A stretch of 64,000 bases of DNA from Gnetum montanum (GCA_015680685.1 MNCI01021501.1:57612-121611), one strand, 5' to 3'. Shown: positions 1-10,749, counted from the stretch's first letter. Notes: generated from the letters alone by a model not told the origin. Numbers and translations are program-made.

Positions 1-2261
1 TGATGTGGTGGAAATAATGTACCCAAATTGGGGTTCACACACTTGATGAAAGTACACATAGTGGGGTGGATTATAAGATGTGGTTATCTGGGAAGAAGCT
101 GACCCACTATAGCACCCATGACCATAAGATGGTATGCAAGGATCGATATGTCTCCCTACGTGGTTGTATCCATTCGGTTGCATGGTTGTTGGAGCATTAA
201 TTGATGGCTTGGATGAGGTAACAGGAGGAATGGAGTTCGAGGAGGAAGATGCATCACAATGCTGGGCTTGTGCTGAGTTGGAGGATGCAGTGGTTTTAGA
301 ACCATGCTATCTCTTTCTACAATCATGCCTAAAGAAAGGATGCTTTCAACATTGTGGAGGACCTCCATTGCTATTGATAGTAGCAACACAAGTAATGGCC
401 ATGGTTTGGTACTGTGGTGTAAAACCTTCTGGCACAACTAGTGGCAATGTATAAGGAGGTGAAGGATGAGAATATTGAGGGCAAGGAGGAGCATAAGGAA
501 CATGAGGTGGTAATCCTGTGGAAGAGGACATGGGTTGATAGTACTTGAAAGAATGATAATGATGAGGTGAAACAGAGGATGTTGACCCAGTTGGAGAAAC
601 AGGATGTTGAACAAAATAAGCCCTTGGTGTTGGGGTATACAAAGGATGTGGTTTGTTTGGCAGTGGCCTCCCCTATGATTTGGGATTTCACCGCTGTAGT
701 TGGACACGGTATTTCTGTATGAAATCTGGATGTAACATTCCTTACCAATTCTCATGTAAATGTGACAATCTTGGGCATTGACTTTCAAGGTGATCGTACA
801 AACAAACATCACATTGATACTTATGATTTGCAATTAAGCTCCAATCCTTATTTTCTTCAACTCTTCCTTCTAATTGACAATGGTGTTCTGTCTTGTTTCT
901 AAGTTTGGCATCCTCTGTTTGTTCTAGTTGTTAGAGTGATTGTGCATGGTTTTATGTCTGATAATATTTGCATATTCTTCACATTTTTCATGTACCCATT
1001 CTATCATCTTATTGATCTTTGCCTCAATTTCATCTATTGATTGTAGTACTGGAAAAGATGATCCCACCTCCTTGAAGTAAGTTGATTTCTCCTCTTCATG
1101 ATTATGGACCTTTGTTATTTTAAAATTTTGGTCCTGTTGAGATCTTTCAACATTCTCCCATTTGGCTATTTCTCCTTCTTCTTTTGCTACTCGCTTAATA
1201 AGCTCTTAGAATTGATGGGTTTGTAGTTCATATAGTTGACCTGGGGCATACATCCCTAGGGTCTCCCTTGTTTCATTACAAAGCCCATCCATGATGTGAT
1301 ACATTAGCCTTTCCTCCAAGAACCCATGGCTTGGAAAATTGTTTAAAAGCAAGTAATATCTTTCTAAGACCATGTCCAAGGGTTCATGTTGCCCTTGTTT
1401 TCATTCTTGGATTTGTCTCCTCAAGGCTGACACTCTTGCATAGGTTTGATATCTTTCATTGAAGAGTTCTATCATTGTTGGTCAATGGCAAATTGATTGT
1501 GGTTTTAAAGACCTATACCATACTTTTTCTTAGCCAATGAGTGTCATAGGAAAGAGCTTAAGTCTTTGCCATTCAGTATCAATGTTGTTCCATGTGTAGG
1601 CATCATAGAAGGCTTGTAAATGATGTTGCAGATCTAAATCGTAGTCCCTTGAAAACTTGGGAAAGTTATTTAAATCAAGCATGGGTAGACGGCTTTCCTT
1701 ACAATGCCTGCAGGATATTCAAATAGCCTCTTGTATATGCATTAGGCTCTTAGTGGCCAACATGGATTCATTGTCACTAAGTAGGTTATGAGTTTGTGAG
1801 TTGGGACGATCTTATCTTTGTTCATGTTGGCATTCCTAACTTTGCTCGAGGGTTCAATTTTTATTTCTACATCAACCCCTTAAGAGATGGTCATCTATGT
1901 TATGACTTGATGTTGAAGGAGCAAAGGAAGAGAAAGAACTAGAAGACTCATTATGACTTTTGTAAGTCTTCCAATCATCCTTAGGTAAACTCTTGCTAAT
2001 CATTAAGAAGGTCTTAGGCCTTACGGGCCCCCTCGTTCCATCGGATGTCCCATCCTCACTAAAGGTATCTGAGTTGGATGATAAGAGTCCTTGAGTATCG
2101 TTGGGGTGTCCATGAAAATATGAAACTCCTGCATAAGATTGATTACTCAAAACTTCTTCATTTTCATAAATTACATTGGTTCTCCAATGAATTGCCTCAC
2201 TAGAAGTTGCATTATTGTTTTCTTGTGAGAGAGACATTGTTGTGAATTGTCTGTGACTCAA
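1..2261 (-). pseudogene. gag of left Athila-like unit, decayed, runs off window
   Basis: Read on the minus strand from an ATG at 2261, 93 nt after the primer-binding site. It begins with an open 129-codon, Ser/Asn-rich stretch (2261-1872). The capsid-like core follows (about 1740-1030) and has the plant retrotransposon gag pattern: PKFSRDYD, then HLQAFYDAY, WQRLKLFPMTL, a FNERYQTYARV segment and a YHIMDGL motif. The C-terminal part (about 642-346) is rich in Pro, His, Tyr and Ser. Several in-frame TAG/TGA codons and frame changes show that it is dead. Gag forms the particle that packages element RNA. The same core is found at 54.6-55.1 kb in the central unit, clearly related but diverged. No protease or pol follows before the window ends at base 1. 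Confidence 0.8.
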
Positions 2262-2353
2262 TTGAATTTAATTTTTTTTATTTAAAAGATATATCATTAA
2301 TACCTTGTTACAGTGATCTTATATGATATAACTAATCTAGATAACTAGCACCA

Positions 2354-2371
2354 TCCCCAGCAATGGTGCCA
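2354..2371 (-). other. primer-binding site, tRNA-Asp type
   Basis: The plus-strand sequence tccccagcaatggtgcca matches the 3' end of plant tRNA-Asp including CCA, except at three positions. All three differences are C-to-T or G-to-A changes at what would be CpG sites. It lies one base from the LTR end. This type of primer site is characteristic of Athila-like plant Ty3/gypsy elements, and it fixes the element as minus strand with gag to the left. Confidence 0.8.
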
Positions 2372-2372
2372 A

Positions 2373-3241
2373 TGATAAGTAGCAAGGTACCCCTACACTC
2401 AACCATACGAATACGAGCATGTACACACGATTTGGTCAAACTCTACAAATAGACTAGTTGTGGCACCTAGATAGTTACACGTTGATCGTAGTTTGTTATC
2501 TTTCCACCTGGACTACGATTTACTTCATCACATATGATTTAGTCCAGAGTGAGGTGTATGATGTGATTTCTAATACTAGGCTACTCCTAGAGACAATGAG
2601 AAATAATCTTGATTAAGCTAATAAGCAATAGGAAATAAAGTCTAAGCTAGCCTAAGTACGATGAGCATCCATCCTTAATCATCCATACACATCTTGATCC
2701 TCGTGTACTACTTCTAGGGTTACCAAGTGCATATTACTTGAGCACTACCAGACACGCTACTAGGTTAGCAAGTAGTTACATTTAAATGTTCATGATTAAG
2801 ATGTACTCATTCTGCATTAACAACAGGAATAGTAAATAAAAATAAAGAAATATTAACTAAGAAAACAATAAATAAGAATTAATAATTAAACAACTAAAAA
2901 CTAAGTGAGTGTTGCAATGATGGAGTAATCTAAATATTTATTGCCGATTGTGTGTGTGTCCAAGTACGTCACACTCGAACAAAGGTTCCGTACAATTACA
3001 ATCATCACACTACAGGCATGCACTTGGGAAAGAACTAAAAACTAACTAAAAATAACAAAAAGACTCTACTCTAAAGATTTAGCAATTGAATCCTTTCCTA
3101 TGCGCCTGAGTGCTATATTTATAGGCCAACACAGGAATCATAATATCATGTATTCGATATTGTTATCCGGGCTACAATATCGCATACCTGATATTTGAGT
3201 ATTCGATATCGAGGCCTGGCAAATCATGATTCATAATGTCA
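2373..3241 (-). mobile_element. Athila-like LTR between left and central units
   Basis: About 869 bp bounded by TG on the primer-site side (2373) and CA on the far side (3241). The minus strand contains TATAAATATAG, and its U3 carries several CGATAT/ATATCG palindromic words. Stretches around 2690-2760 match the reverse complement of the LTR at the right window edge (both carry AAGATGTGTAT and TTGGTAAC-type words) and also the LTR at 56.2-57.1 kb. It serves as 5' LTR for the left unit. The integrase stub to its right makes it the 3' LTR of the central unit as well. The U3 end at 3241 was chosen by alignment to the copy starting at 63434 and is less certain than the other end. Confidence 0.7.
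3113..3123 (-). promoter_or_regulatory. TATA box of Athila-like LTR
   Basis: The minus strand reads TATAAATATAG inside the LTR, downstream of the ATATCG-rich U3 and about 740 bp before the primer site. The LTR at the right window edge has TATAAATAAG in the equivalent place. Confidence 0.6.
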
Positions 3242-3282
3242 AAGGGCTTCAATGATTAGATCCACTACTAAGATTCCTCCAT

Positions 3283-3660
3283 ATGAGTGGTCATTCCACC
3301 ATCACTTTGTCAATGTTCACAAGAGCAGATGAAGTGATGAGCATCCTTGAAAAGTGTTGGCCAATAATACCCTACCATGAGGATCTTAATGGTTGTGCAT
3401 ATCCCAACATAGTGGTCCCCACAAGGGCCCTCGTAAGCATCTTGGAGAATGTGCAATTAGTCAGCATTAGGAACATACTAACAAACCAAGCCATTGGTGC
3501 ACACTTTGTAAAGGTGTTTATTGATCTCCATAAAGCATTTTGCCTAGTGAAGAAACTACTGTTTCTTCCTATGGTCCCACTCCTGTGGCGTCTCCTAAGT
3601 GAGAAGATAGGTGAGAATGTGATCACACCAATTAGGTTCAATGGAAAATTATTTAGTTAT
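3283..3660 (-). pseudogene. integrase zinc-finger stub of central Athila-like unit
   Basis: The minus strand encodes the end of the HHCC zinc-binding domain of a retroviral-type integrase: a GDHYVG segment, then KILMVGYYWPTLFKDAHHF and a CEH motif. Integrase inserts the element cDNA into the host chromosome. The catalytic core and C-terminal domain are missing; the frame stops resembling integrase near 3300 and the LTR begins at 3241. The right unit retains these domains at 58.0-58.9 kb, so a deletion of roughly 0.9-1 kb is likely here. The 138-codon plus-strand frame over the same bases is its antisense shadow. Confidence 0.7.
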
Positions 3661-4965
3661 AGCACAAACAAAGAGAAGTTTATCAAGAAATTGATCTGAT
3701 AGTGGGCTCTCCTCTTTGTTGTCCCATTGCAACCAAGACAAGTAGTCAGTAATCACATTCTCAATTTTCTTTTGATCTACCATCATAAAATTGAATTCCT
3801 ACAAGATCACCAATCACCGTATGACATGGGGTCTTACTGTTGGTTTTTTTATCAAGAACCAGATTTCACTATGATCTATGTACATGAACACCACTATCGT
3901 CAATTCTTTTTTTTGTTGTGGTGTAGTTCAATTATGCATCCACAATGCTTCTGCTTGCACAGTGGATGTAGTAAGGATGTTTCTAATCATCCAACTGTGT
4001 GAGCATAACTCCTAAGGCATAATTCAATGCATTTGTCATGATGTGAAAGGATCTAGACCAATCAGGTGCTCATAGAATTGAAGTTTCAATGAGCTTCTAC
4101 TTGAGATACTGAAATGCATGCTTGCATTCTTTGGTCCAGAAAAATGGAATATTTTTCTTTGTCAACTCCACCTATAATTTAGTAATTTAGAGAAATTCTG
4201 AATGAATCGTTGATAGTAGCCAGTGTGTCTAAGGAATGACCTCATAGCTTCAATTATTTCTAGTTGTCTAGTAATTTCTTGGATGACCCTTATTTTTTTA
4301 GGGTCCACATTGATCCCTTTCTCTAAAATTCTATGCCCCAGAACAATGACTTCCTAAACCATCATATGGTTTTTCTACCAATTGTGCCAAAGGTTTATCT
4401 CTACACACATTTTCAACACTTACTCAAGACAATCCAGGGCTTGTTCAAATGTAGCCCCATAGGTGGAAAAGTCATCCATGAAGACTTCCACCCTGCTACT
4501 ATTCTGCTATTGGAGGATGCTCAGGATAAGGCATTGGAATGTATCAGGGACATTGCATAAACCAAATGACATCTTTTTGTATGAAATTTTTTTGAAGGAC
4601 TTATGAATGTTATTTGGGCCTAATCCTTTGGCATAATCTGAATTTGGTTATAGCCACTATAACCATCTAGAAAGTTATAGTAGCAATGCCTAAAAACGAT
4701 GTCTAATACCTGGTCCAAAAATGGCAAAAAAGTGATCTTTGTAAGTTTCCATATTTAACAACCTAAAATTGATATAGATCCTCCATTTTCCATCCTTCTT
4801 TAGCACTATCATAAGCGGGCTAACCCCCTCGCTATCTGCAATAGGATATATGAACCTCATCTTGAGGAGTTGTTCAATCTCCTCTTTCATGATATGCTTT
4901 AGTTTGGGGTTCACTTGCCACTATGGCTGTCTCTTTGGCTTGATGGAAGGATCTATGTAGATATG
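3661..4965 (-). pseudogene. reverse transcriptase-RNase H of central Athila-like unit
   Basis: Minus-strand RT begins near 4960 with NPKLKHIMKEEIEQLLKM, FIYPIADS and LKKDGKWRIYINFRLLN, the N-terminal fingers of a Ty3/gypsy RT. The active-site box reads VFMDDFSTYG; the two catalytic Asp codons are at 4471-4476. The palm and thumb segments follow (LGHRILEKGI, then TGYYQRFIQNFS). RNase H covers about 4150-3720 (IDHSEIWFLI, then NVITDYLSWLQWD). Several stops, a frame change near 4700 and loss of the first RNase H motifs make it inactive. The FMDDFS form of the active site supports Athila-like membership. Confidence 0.8.
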
Positions 4966-5503
4966 ATGTTAGCATATCCTAGGACCAATTCTAGCGAGTT
5001 CAAGATATGACCAAGCAAAGGTTGTTGGCCATTTATTGGCCACCCCCAACAACTTCTTTTTTTGTATATGAGTCAGGTTGGCATTAATGATAACCCACTT
5101 TTCATTGCTCAAAAAGACATATTCCATTCTAGCTGGTAAAGGTTTTATCTTAAGGGGCTCTTGTTTAAAGCTTTCAGGAATCTCCAACTTTTTCTAGTTG
5201 ATTTCATGAGGTTCATCATCAAAGAGTTGGCAATGAACTTGCTCCAGTTCATCCTTTCCTTTAATGGAGGCACTCGTAAGACTCTTAGTTGGTTCCATGC
5301 ATATTGTTGAACTACTTTCAAGATTAGCTATCAGCCATTGGGTGCCCTCTAATTTTTTGGTTTTTGCGTATAGGCATTTTTGAATTTTTGTCACATCGAC
5401 ACACTTTCTACATGTTGTGATAGATGTGCTTTTCATGATCCATAATTTTTACACATAGTTACATCCTTTTCCACTATAAATGATGCATGGAATGTGCTTC
5501 CTC
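4966..5503 (-). pseudogene. protease-RT linker of central Athila-like unit, left of element B
   Basis: Minus-strand frames include LKIKPLPARMEYVFL and KKKLLGVANKWPTTFAWSYLEL, the segment that precedes RT in Athila-like polyproteins. The upstream part (5440-5503) is cut by element B. When B and one copy of its TCCTC duplication are removed, the frame from 34766 on the far side continues in phase into GSTFHASFIVEKDVTM here. That shows one ancestral polyprotein. Stops and frame changes are frequent. Confidence 0.65.
5499..5503. repeat. target-site duplication TCCTC of element B (left copy)
   Basis: TCCTC at 5499-5503 directly precedes the left LTR of element B. The same five bases at 34761-34765 directly follow its right LTR. 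Five-base duplications are normal for Ty3/gypsy integration. Confidence 0.8.
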
Positions 5504-7383
5504 TATAGCGATTGAAAACATCAATGGCTGAAACACCGAGAGGTTGCCGGGTGAACAGTTTAACCTCGCATCCGTGCGAGGGCCATGCTAGAGAGAAAGG
5601 AAAGCGAGGCACCCTAAACGGTTTGGTCAAGTAGATAGGAACATAATCAATGTATCTTAACCTTATGTAAATGTTTGTTTTGGAAGTGAGACACGCGAGA
5701 TAAATTGATGATTAATAAATACAGGACGAAGAAATAGTGCAAAACAACGATTATAGTAAGGAGATAGCAAAACAATCTTGGATGAGAAAGTGCACCGGCC
5801 CAAGGTCATGGATTTGATTCTTTGCCTTGTTTGAAAGGTGTACAATAGGTTATGCAATGTTGGAGAGAAACTTCTTATACCGAATGGTATAGTCATAGTT
5901 CTTCTGCTTGCTGATCTATTTGCTAAGACATCAGAATGCTTGACTCACAAAGGGATGTTTGGAGCCAACCAAAGAACTCAAAGATAACTAGAATGCTCAG
6001 GAAAATTCCAACTATACCTTCTAAAATCCAGCTTAAAAGCCAATTTCACCAAAAAGCCAACTCTATTTGCTAAAAAGCCAATCAAGAAGCCAACCAGCCA
6101 ACTCAAAAAGCCAACCCCTTTTGAGCATTATTTGCTGGGGTATTTATAAGACCAAGAGCAGGAGAGAAATGTGGTCTAGATGCCACGTGTCCTGGACCCC
6201 ACAAGGTGCTAACATGTCCATACCATGCAGGTGTGCAATGCTGGATGTGAACTTTGCTACACTGTGATCATACCGTCAAAATTTCATGTGCCGAGGTCTA
6301 GTGTGCTAACAATGTAAGAAAAATGGAGCTTATGCTTCGAGACTACATCTTCCCTACCTTTGCAAGTAGGATCAAGCGTAGGAAAAATATTTTGGGAGCT
6401 GACCATGGGTATGCAAAATGAAGTAAAATTGTTGATTTTTCTGAGGAGATGCCAGAGTGAGAAGATTGCTATCAAAAAGTCCTAAAGTCACCCAAAGACA
6501 TCTTGATGCTTCCATGCTAGTGTTGCATTACTCATGCTATTGAACACATTGGTGTAGCATAAGTAGTTGCTCACTATGCTATACTACACTACATAGCGTA
6601 GCATAGCATAGCCACTGGTCTTGACTAAAATTTGCATAGGAGCTGAAGAGCATTTGTTTGTAACTTTCATCCTTCATGCCAGAGAGCTTTTGAACTTGAT
6701 GAAGTCATGTTTCAAAAACTTTTGCTACTTTTGCATCATTGCTACGCTATGTAATGTAGCATAGCATAGTAGGCAACATATCTTTCTTCTTCGTTCAATC
6801 TGCCATTTTCTAGCAAGAAAATTTGCTCAAGGTGTGGGACTAAGTGGGGCAGGGAATTTTAGAGGCTGAAGTCTTATTAAAGTGTCATTTTCTTGTTGGA
6901 ATCACTCGACAAGATGGGCCTTTATGCTCCTCTGCTATGCTGTGCTATGTTACATAGCGTAGCACAACGTAGCACCTTGCGTTGACTAAATCCTAACTTT
7001 TCTTTGCAATCACTTTGTCACTTCGCACTTGGATGCTTGAGCAGCTATCTTTCAAGACTTTCTACGCTACCTAGCATAGTGTAGCATAGCAGACTTCTTC
7101 ACTAGAAAACTTGCCAAACTATTTTGCTCATCCCAAACACTTTCAGCAACTCTTAGCATAGTTTCTGGGTAGGATGTCAACTAGTCAATTGTCCAGTTGG
7201 GTAGGCCAGAGAGTCTAGTAGGCCTATCAGCTCTGGAGATAGAAAACTCGTCGGACTAGATAGTCCATCTCTGGTGCCTACATTTTCCTACTGAACTGTC
7301 ATGACGCTACACTTGTGGAAGTCCTTGCCTAAATTTTGAGACTCTGCTAAAGCATCAGAGTCCTGAAATTTTATGGTATTTCA
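5504..7383 (-). repeat. 3' LTR of element B
   Basis: About 1,880 bp, matching the right LTR at 32900-34760 along its whole length. Shared words include CACCGAGAGGTTG and GTGCTAACATGTCCATA, and both end in TTTCA at the U3 edge. The left edge reads TATAGCG where the partner has TGTAGCA, so the terminal TG has decayed. Downstream of the minus-strand TATA box is a run of imperfect AAAAGCCAAC repeats (about 6031-6118). U3 contains four clusters of TGCTACGCTA-type palindromes (about 6585-6615, 6740-6780, 6940-6980, 7062-7095). Confidence 0.88.
6141..6148 (-). promoter_or_regulatory. TATA box, 3' LTR of element B
   Basis: The minus strand reads TATAAATACCCC. The same box occurs at 33526-33533 in the 5' LTR, and at 35893-35900 and 52584-52591 in the LTRs of element C, always followed by the same downstream context. 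Confidence 0.7.
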
Positions 7384-7396
7384 CTGGCCCCTCTTT
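7384..7396 (-). other. polypurine tract of element B
   Basis: The minus strand reads AAAGAGGGGCCAG immediately before the LTR starts with TGAAATACC. This is where plus-strand DNA synthesis is primed. Elements C (36808-36820) and D (20196-20208) have the same tract. Confidence 0.8.
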
Positions 7397-8735
7397 GTCG
7401 ACATCTGGAGGATCTGCTCGATAGACATCAATAAAGAATATGAAACACCATGAAGGATAAGTCACCAACATCACTCTCTGGTAATTGCATAGATGTCGAT
7501 TTGTTGTGCTTGGGAGTAATAAGATAGTTGTGAAGGGGAAAGGGGAAAGGGTGGACTTGAGGGGATAGGTTCAAGAAAAGGAAAGATGAAATGTAGCATG
7601 GTCCCTCGTCGGAGTGCTTGTGAGGGAGTCAGTGCACATGGGCATCTTTCTTTCACTGGCTTCTAACCTCTTGTTGGAATGCTTAGAGAGGGTCACTGTG
7701 AAACAGTTGGTGTGCCATTTTTTTTAGGTACACGTTCTCTTTATTTTTCCTTTTTTTTTGAAAAAGTTAATGCTTTTGCACTTTTCTTTTGCTGTTTAGC
7801 CATGTTCATTTGCAAACAATCTTGTTGTTGCAGGACAAGTGTTTCCTCCCCAGAATGAGTTGTGTTACATCCACATGGGGCTTTGACCTGCCTACAAATG
7901 ATTCCCATGTGAAAAGTTACGTTACGTGCATCATGGACTTTGTAGTTGAGCATATGGGAGGGCTTTACATGCATCAAGAAAGCTTGTAAAATAGATGTGA
8001 AAATGGAAACTGCAGGTGTGAGAAACGAGATGATGAAGGTTAAGAGAAAGGGCAAGATGTGCACTCCCAAGTAGCTAAGCTAGTCAGAGCGGTCACCTTG
8101 GAACAATGTGGTGTCCTGTCCTCCTAGTGAAACACATCTCTAATTAACGCCATCTCGGCCCGTATCCTACAAGCACAACAAAAAGCAGACCCGAGAAATG
8201 TAACCATGAAATGCAATTAGGAAAAGGCCTTACTTGCTTTAGACACCATTGAAGTGATGGGTACTATTGCTGAGGCATGCAATGTCTAAAGCAGGAAGGC
8301 CAGCAACGGTTCTGGCAGTGGCATGCTAAAGGGGCTGACACCGAAGGGGCTAGGAGTTACGCTGATGCAAGTGCTTAGGAGTTCCCACCCAAGGCAAACA
8401 TCATGCAGTTCAACTATAAGCAGAGAGGCTTAACAGCTAAACGTCTATTGAGCTCGAGTGATGGTGAGGGCTGGAAGGTAGAAACTTTATGGCTGGGCCA
8501 CAATAATGTTGGGACTCCAGCAGCAAGTGTTGACAACGGAAGCTACTACCAAGGCAACAAGTTGTGGTAGCGGTAGCTTCGGAAGGTCAGCAAGATGTTA
8601 GACAACATCTTCGGAGGATCAGCAAGATGCCAGGGGCAGTGGCATCGCATATGTTCCAAAGGGTGTTCTTTTGTCATCGTGAACTAGATTCTAGAATTGC
8701 AACACCCCACCCTGCGTCGACACTATGCACTGTGC
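7397..8735 (-). other. 3' non-coding region of element B
   Basis: About 1.3 kb between the RT remnant and the polypurine tract. It is collinear with 36821 to about 37775 of element C. The 50-70 bases next to the polypurine tract are the best conserved part. No credible gene is seen; frames at 7471-7656, 7741-8070 and 7789-7989 have no recognisable content. At about 8735 the similarity to the 3' region of C stops and RT sequence starts, which marks an internal deletion. Confidence 0.65.
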
Positions 8736-8787
8736 GACACTAATGCTCTAGATTGATGCAAATTTGATTGTAACTCAAGAACCCATC
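8736..8787 (-). pseudogene. RT remnant of element B, left of element D
   Basis: These 52 bases on the minus strand encode DGFLSYNQICINL, matching the RT segment DGFSGYNQIRINPEHQ of element C at 40.7 kb. The fragment continues in frame into the RT piece at 22028 on the other side of element D. To its left the rest of RT, both RNase H domains and integrase are missing. Confidence 0.8.
8783..8787. repeat. target-site duplication CCATC of element D (left copy)
   Basis: CCATC at 8783-8787 directly precedes TGAAACACC of the left LTR. The second copy at 22023-22027 directly follows the CA end of the right LTR. Both copies lie within the RT codons of element B, where element C also has CCATC. Confidence 0.85.
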
Positions 8788-9334
8788 TGAAACACCACTA
8801 ATTTTGGCCTAACACTTTGAAACAAGAACAACTCAAGCCCTTTCAAGCATTCAGGAGGTAAAATTTGACTAAGGAATGAAACTCAAGTCCAGGTTGCTCA
8901 AGCCAGCTTGATCACACTGTTAAGCTAGCTTGCCCTCAGCATGAGTAGCTCCAACAGTTTCAAAATCAAATAAAAAGTGGTCCAAATCTGAGGGTGCAAG
9001 CTATCCTCAAGAGTTGCTGATGTCCACTCCAAGTCTCAGCATTTAGGAGTCCAAATTTTAAGCTAGAATACACAATTTTTTTTGCAGGTCATGCTAGGCA
9101 GTCATGCTAGGAGTGACCATAGCGTGACCAACTTTTAGAGCCTCAAAACAGCCTCAAAATAGCGTCAAAATGGTCTGATTTTGAAGGGAAAAGTCACTCC
9201 CAAGGTCCATTAATGATTTCTCCAAGTTTCAGCCTCCAAAACTTCAAATTTCAGCTCCAAAAATGCTCATTTTTGCCACTGACGCCAAAGTCACGCTAGC
9301 AGCATGAGTCCAGCGTGACCAACTTTCAAAAAAT

Positions 9335-9560
9335 TCTAGAAAATTCTAAAAAAATTCTAGAAAATTCTCAGCATTAGAAAATTCCAGAAAATTCTAAAAA
9401 ATTCTAGAAAATTCTCAGCATTAGAAAATTTTAGAAAATTCTAAGCATCATAAAATTCTAGAAAATTCTCAGTGTCAGCAACTCCCAAAAAATTCTAGAA
9501 AATGGCAAAAAATTCTAGAAAATTCTCAGCACCAAAAAATTCTAAAAAATTCTCAGCTTC
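9335..9560 (+). repeat. AAATTCTAGAAAATTC minisatellite in LTR of D
   Basis: Degenerate tandem copies of about 11-30 bp built on AAATTCTAGAAAATTCTCAGC. A shorter version lies at about 20740-20895 in the other LTR. Confidence 0.75.
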
Positions 9561-9744
9561 TAGAAAATTTCAGAAAGCTTAGGGACAAAGAAGTTTCAAG
9601 AAAGACAGGTTGAATTTTCCTTATACATTTCATTATAAATCTTCATTTGTGGGATAGCCAGACTCTCATGTCTAAATTAAATGTACTTTCATGGGCTTGA
9701 ATAACCCATAAACGGTAAAATGCAATGTACCTGGTCAAGAATGT

Positions 9745-9995
9745 AGCTTGCCAACACAAATCCAACTCGTGCACAACTATCCAACACACATCCAACGCTT
9801 GCCAACACACATCCAACTCATGCACAACTATCCGACACAAATCCAACTCATGCACCACTATCCAACATACATCCAACTTTTGCCAACACACATCCAACTC
9901 GTGCACAACTATCCGACACAAATTCAACTCATGCACAACTATCCAACACACATCCAACTCTCACCAACATGCATCCAACCTAAGCACAACTATCC
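9745..9995 (+). repeat. CACAACTATCC tandem repeats in U3 of D
   Basis: Imperfect units of about 26-52 bp with the core CCAACTCATGCACAACTATC sit 90-340 bp upstream of the TATA box. The array recurs at about 21078-21290 with a different number of units. Open frames on both strands here are products of the periodicity. Confidence 0.8.
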
Positions 9996-10083
9996 CTTGG
10001 ACATAGTCACTAGATCTGCTTTCCTCTCATTTCCTATCCATTGATTCCATTCTTGAATTTCGTTCCCGAGCTTGGCCCAACCC

Positions 10084-10090
10084 TATAAAT
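10084..10090 (+). promoter_or_regulatory. TATA box, 5' LTR of element D
   Basis: CCCTATAAATACC, directly downstream of the U3 repeat array. The same box is at 21381-21388 in the 3' LTR. It should drive gag-pol transcription of D. Confidence 0.7.
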
Positions 10091-10732
10091 ACCTTGTCAA
10101 TTCACATAAATGGGGAGGCAAAAAATTGGAGAGATTGAAAATTTTGAGAGAGGACAGAACCTGTAATCTTTGGACGCTTGGCATACTTGACTGTTGACAT
10201 CTAAGCATTTCTCACATTCATCACATCACATCATCACATTATCACATTACATCACCCTAGGGCTAGGTGTTCGACCTTCCATCTACATGCAGCTATGCTT
10301 TGACCAGTGCACATCTCTTCTAAGAAATACATTATTTCTATTTTTTCAACCAAACATTATTTCCATTTTCTGTTTCATGTTCTGTTTTTATGTTCTGTTT
10401 ACATTTTTTCTTACGTTCAGTTTACATGTTCAGTTTAGTTTATGTCTTGTTTACGCCTTACATTTACATTTACGTCTTACGGCTCATGTTTACATTTTAC
10501 GCGCATTTACACATTTTAAGACATCATTTACGATAATCCCAGCGCTAGCCGTAGCTTACGTTCGGGGAAGTCCTTGGTTGATTTGCATGCAGACCATCCA
10601 AGGCACTCTACCTTCGTTTACTTTTTCAGCTTGCCCTTGGGCGAAGGTAGGGTCAGCTGTGGTTGCCCAACGATCTTTCAGTGTCTGTTTCCCTTCTAGT
10701 CTCACACTGACGATTTAGGTCAGTACAGTTTT

Positions 10733-10749
10733 TGGTGCTAGAAGGAGGG
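10733..10749 (+). other. primer-binding site of element D
   Basis: TGGTGCTAGAAGGAGGG begins five bases after the LTR end. The reverse complements at 32878-32894 (B) and 51881-51897 (C) are the same site, with GC instead of GT at the fourth and fifth bases in C. It ends as the complement of a tRNA CCA tail should. I could not match it with certainty to a specific plant tRNA. Confidence 0.75.

Larger units (their letters stand above)
8788..10727 (+). repeat. 5' LTR of element D
   Basis: About 1,940 bp from TGAAACACC to CAGTACA, matching 20209-22022 throughout. U3 has an AAATTCTAGAAAATTCTCAGC-like minisatellite (about 9335-9560) and an array of CCAACTC...CACAACTATC units (about 9745-9995). The TATA box follows. 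The 126 bp length difference from the other LTR comes partly from unit-number differences in these two arrays. The 174-codon frame at 10194-10718 lies in R/U5 and is low-complexity, Phe-rich sequence, not a gene. Confidence 0.9.

Noticed and set aside
134-454. 106-codon plus-strand frame
   Set aside because: Antisense shadow of the Pro/His/Tyr-rich gag tail on the minus strand; no motif.
3283-3699. 138-codon plus-strand frame
   Set aside because: It lies over the integrase zinc-finger stub read on the minus strand, where real motifs are seen.
10194-10718. 174-codon plus-strand frame in the left LTR of D
   Set aside because: It lies in R/U5, is Phe/Leu-rich low-complexity sequence, and is broken in the other LTR of the same element.
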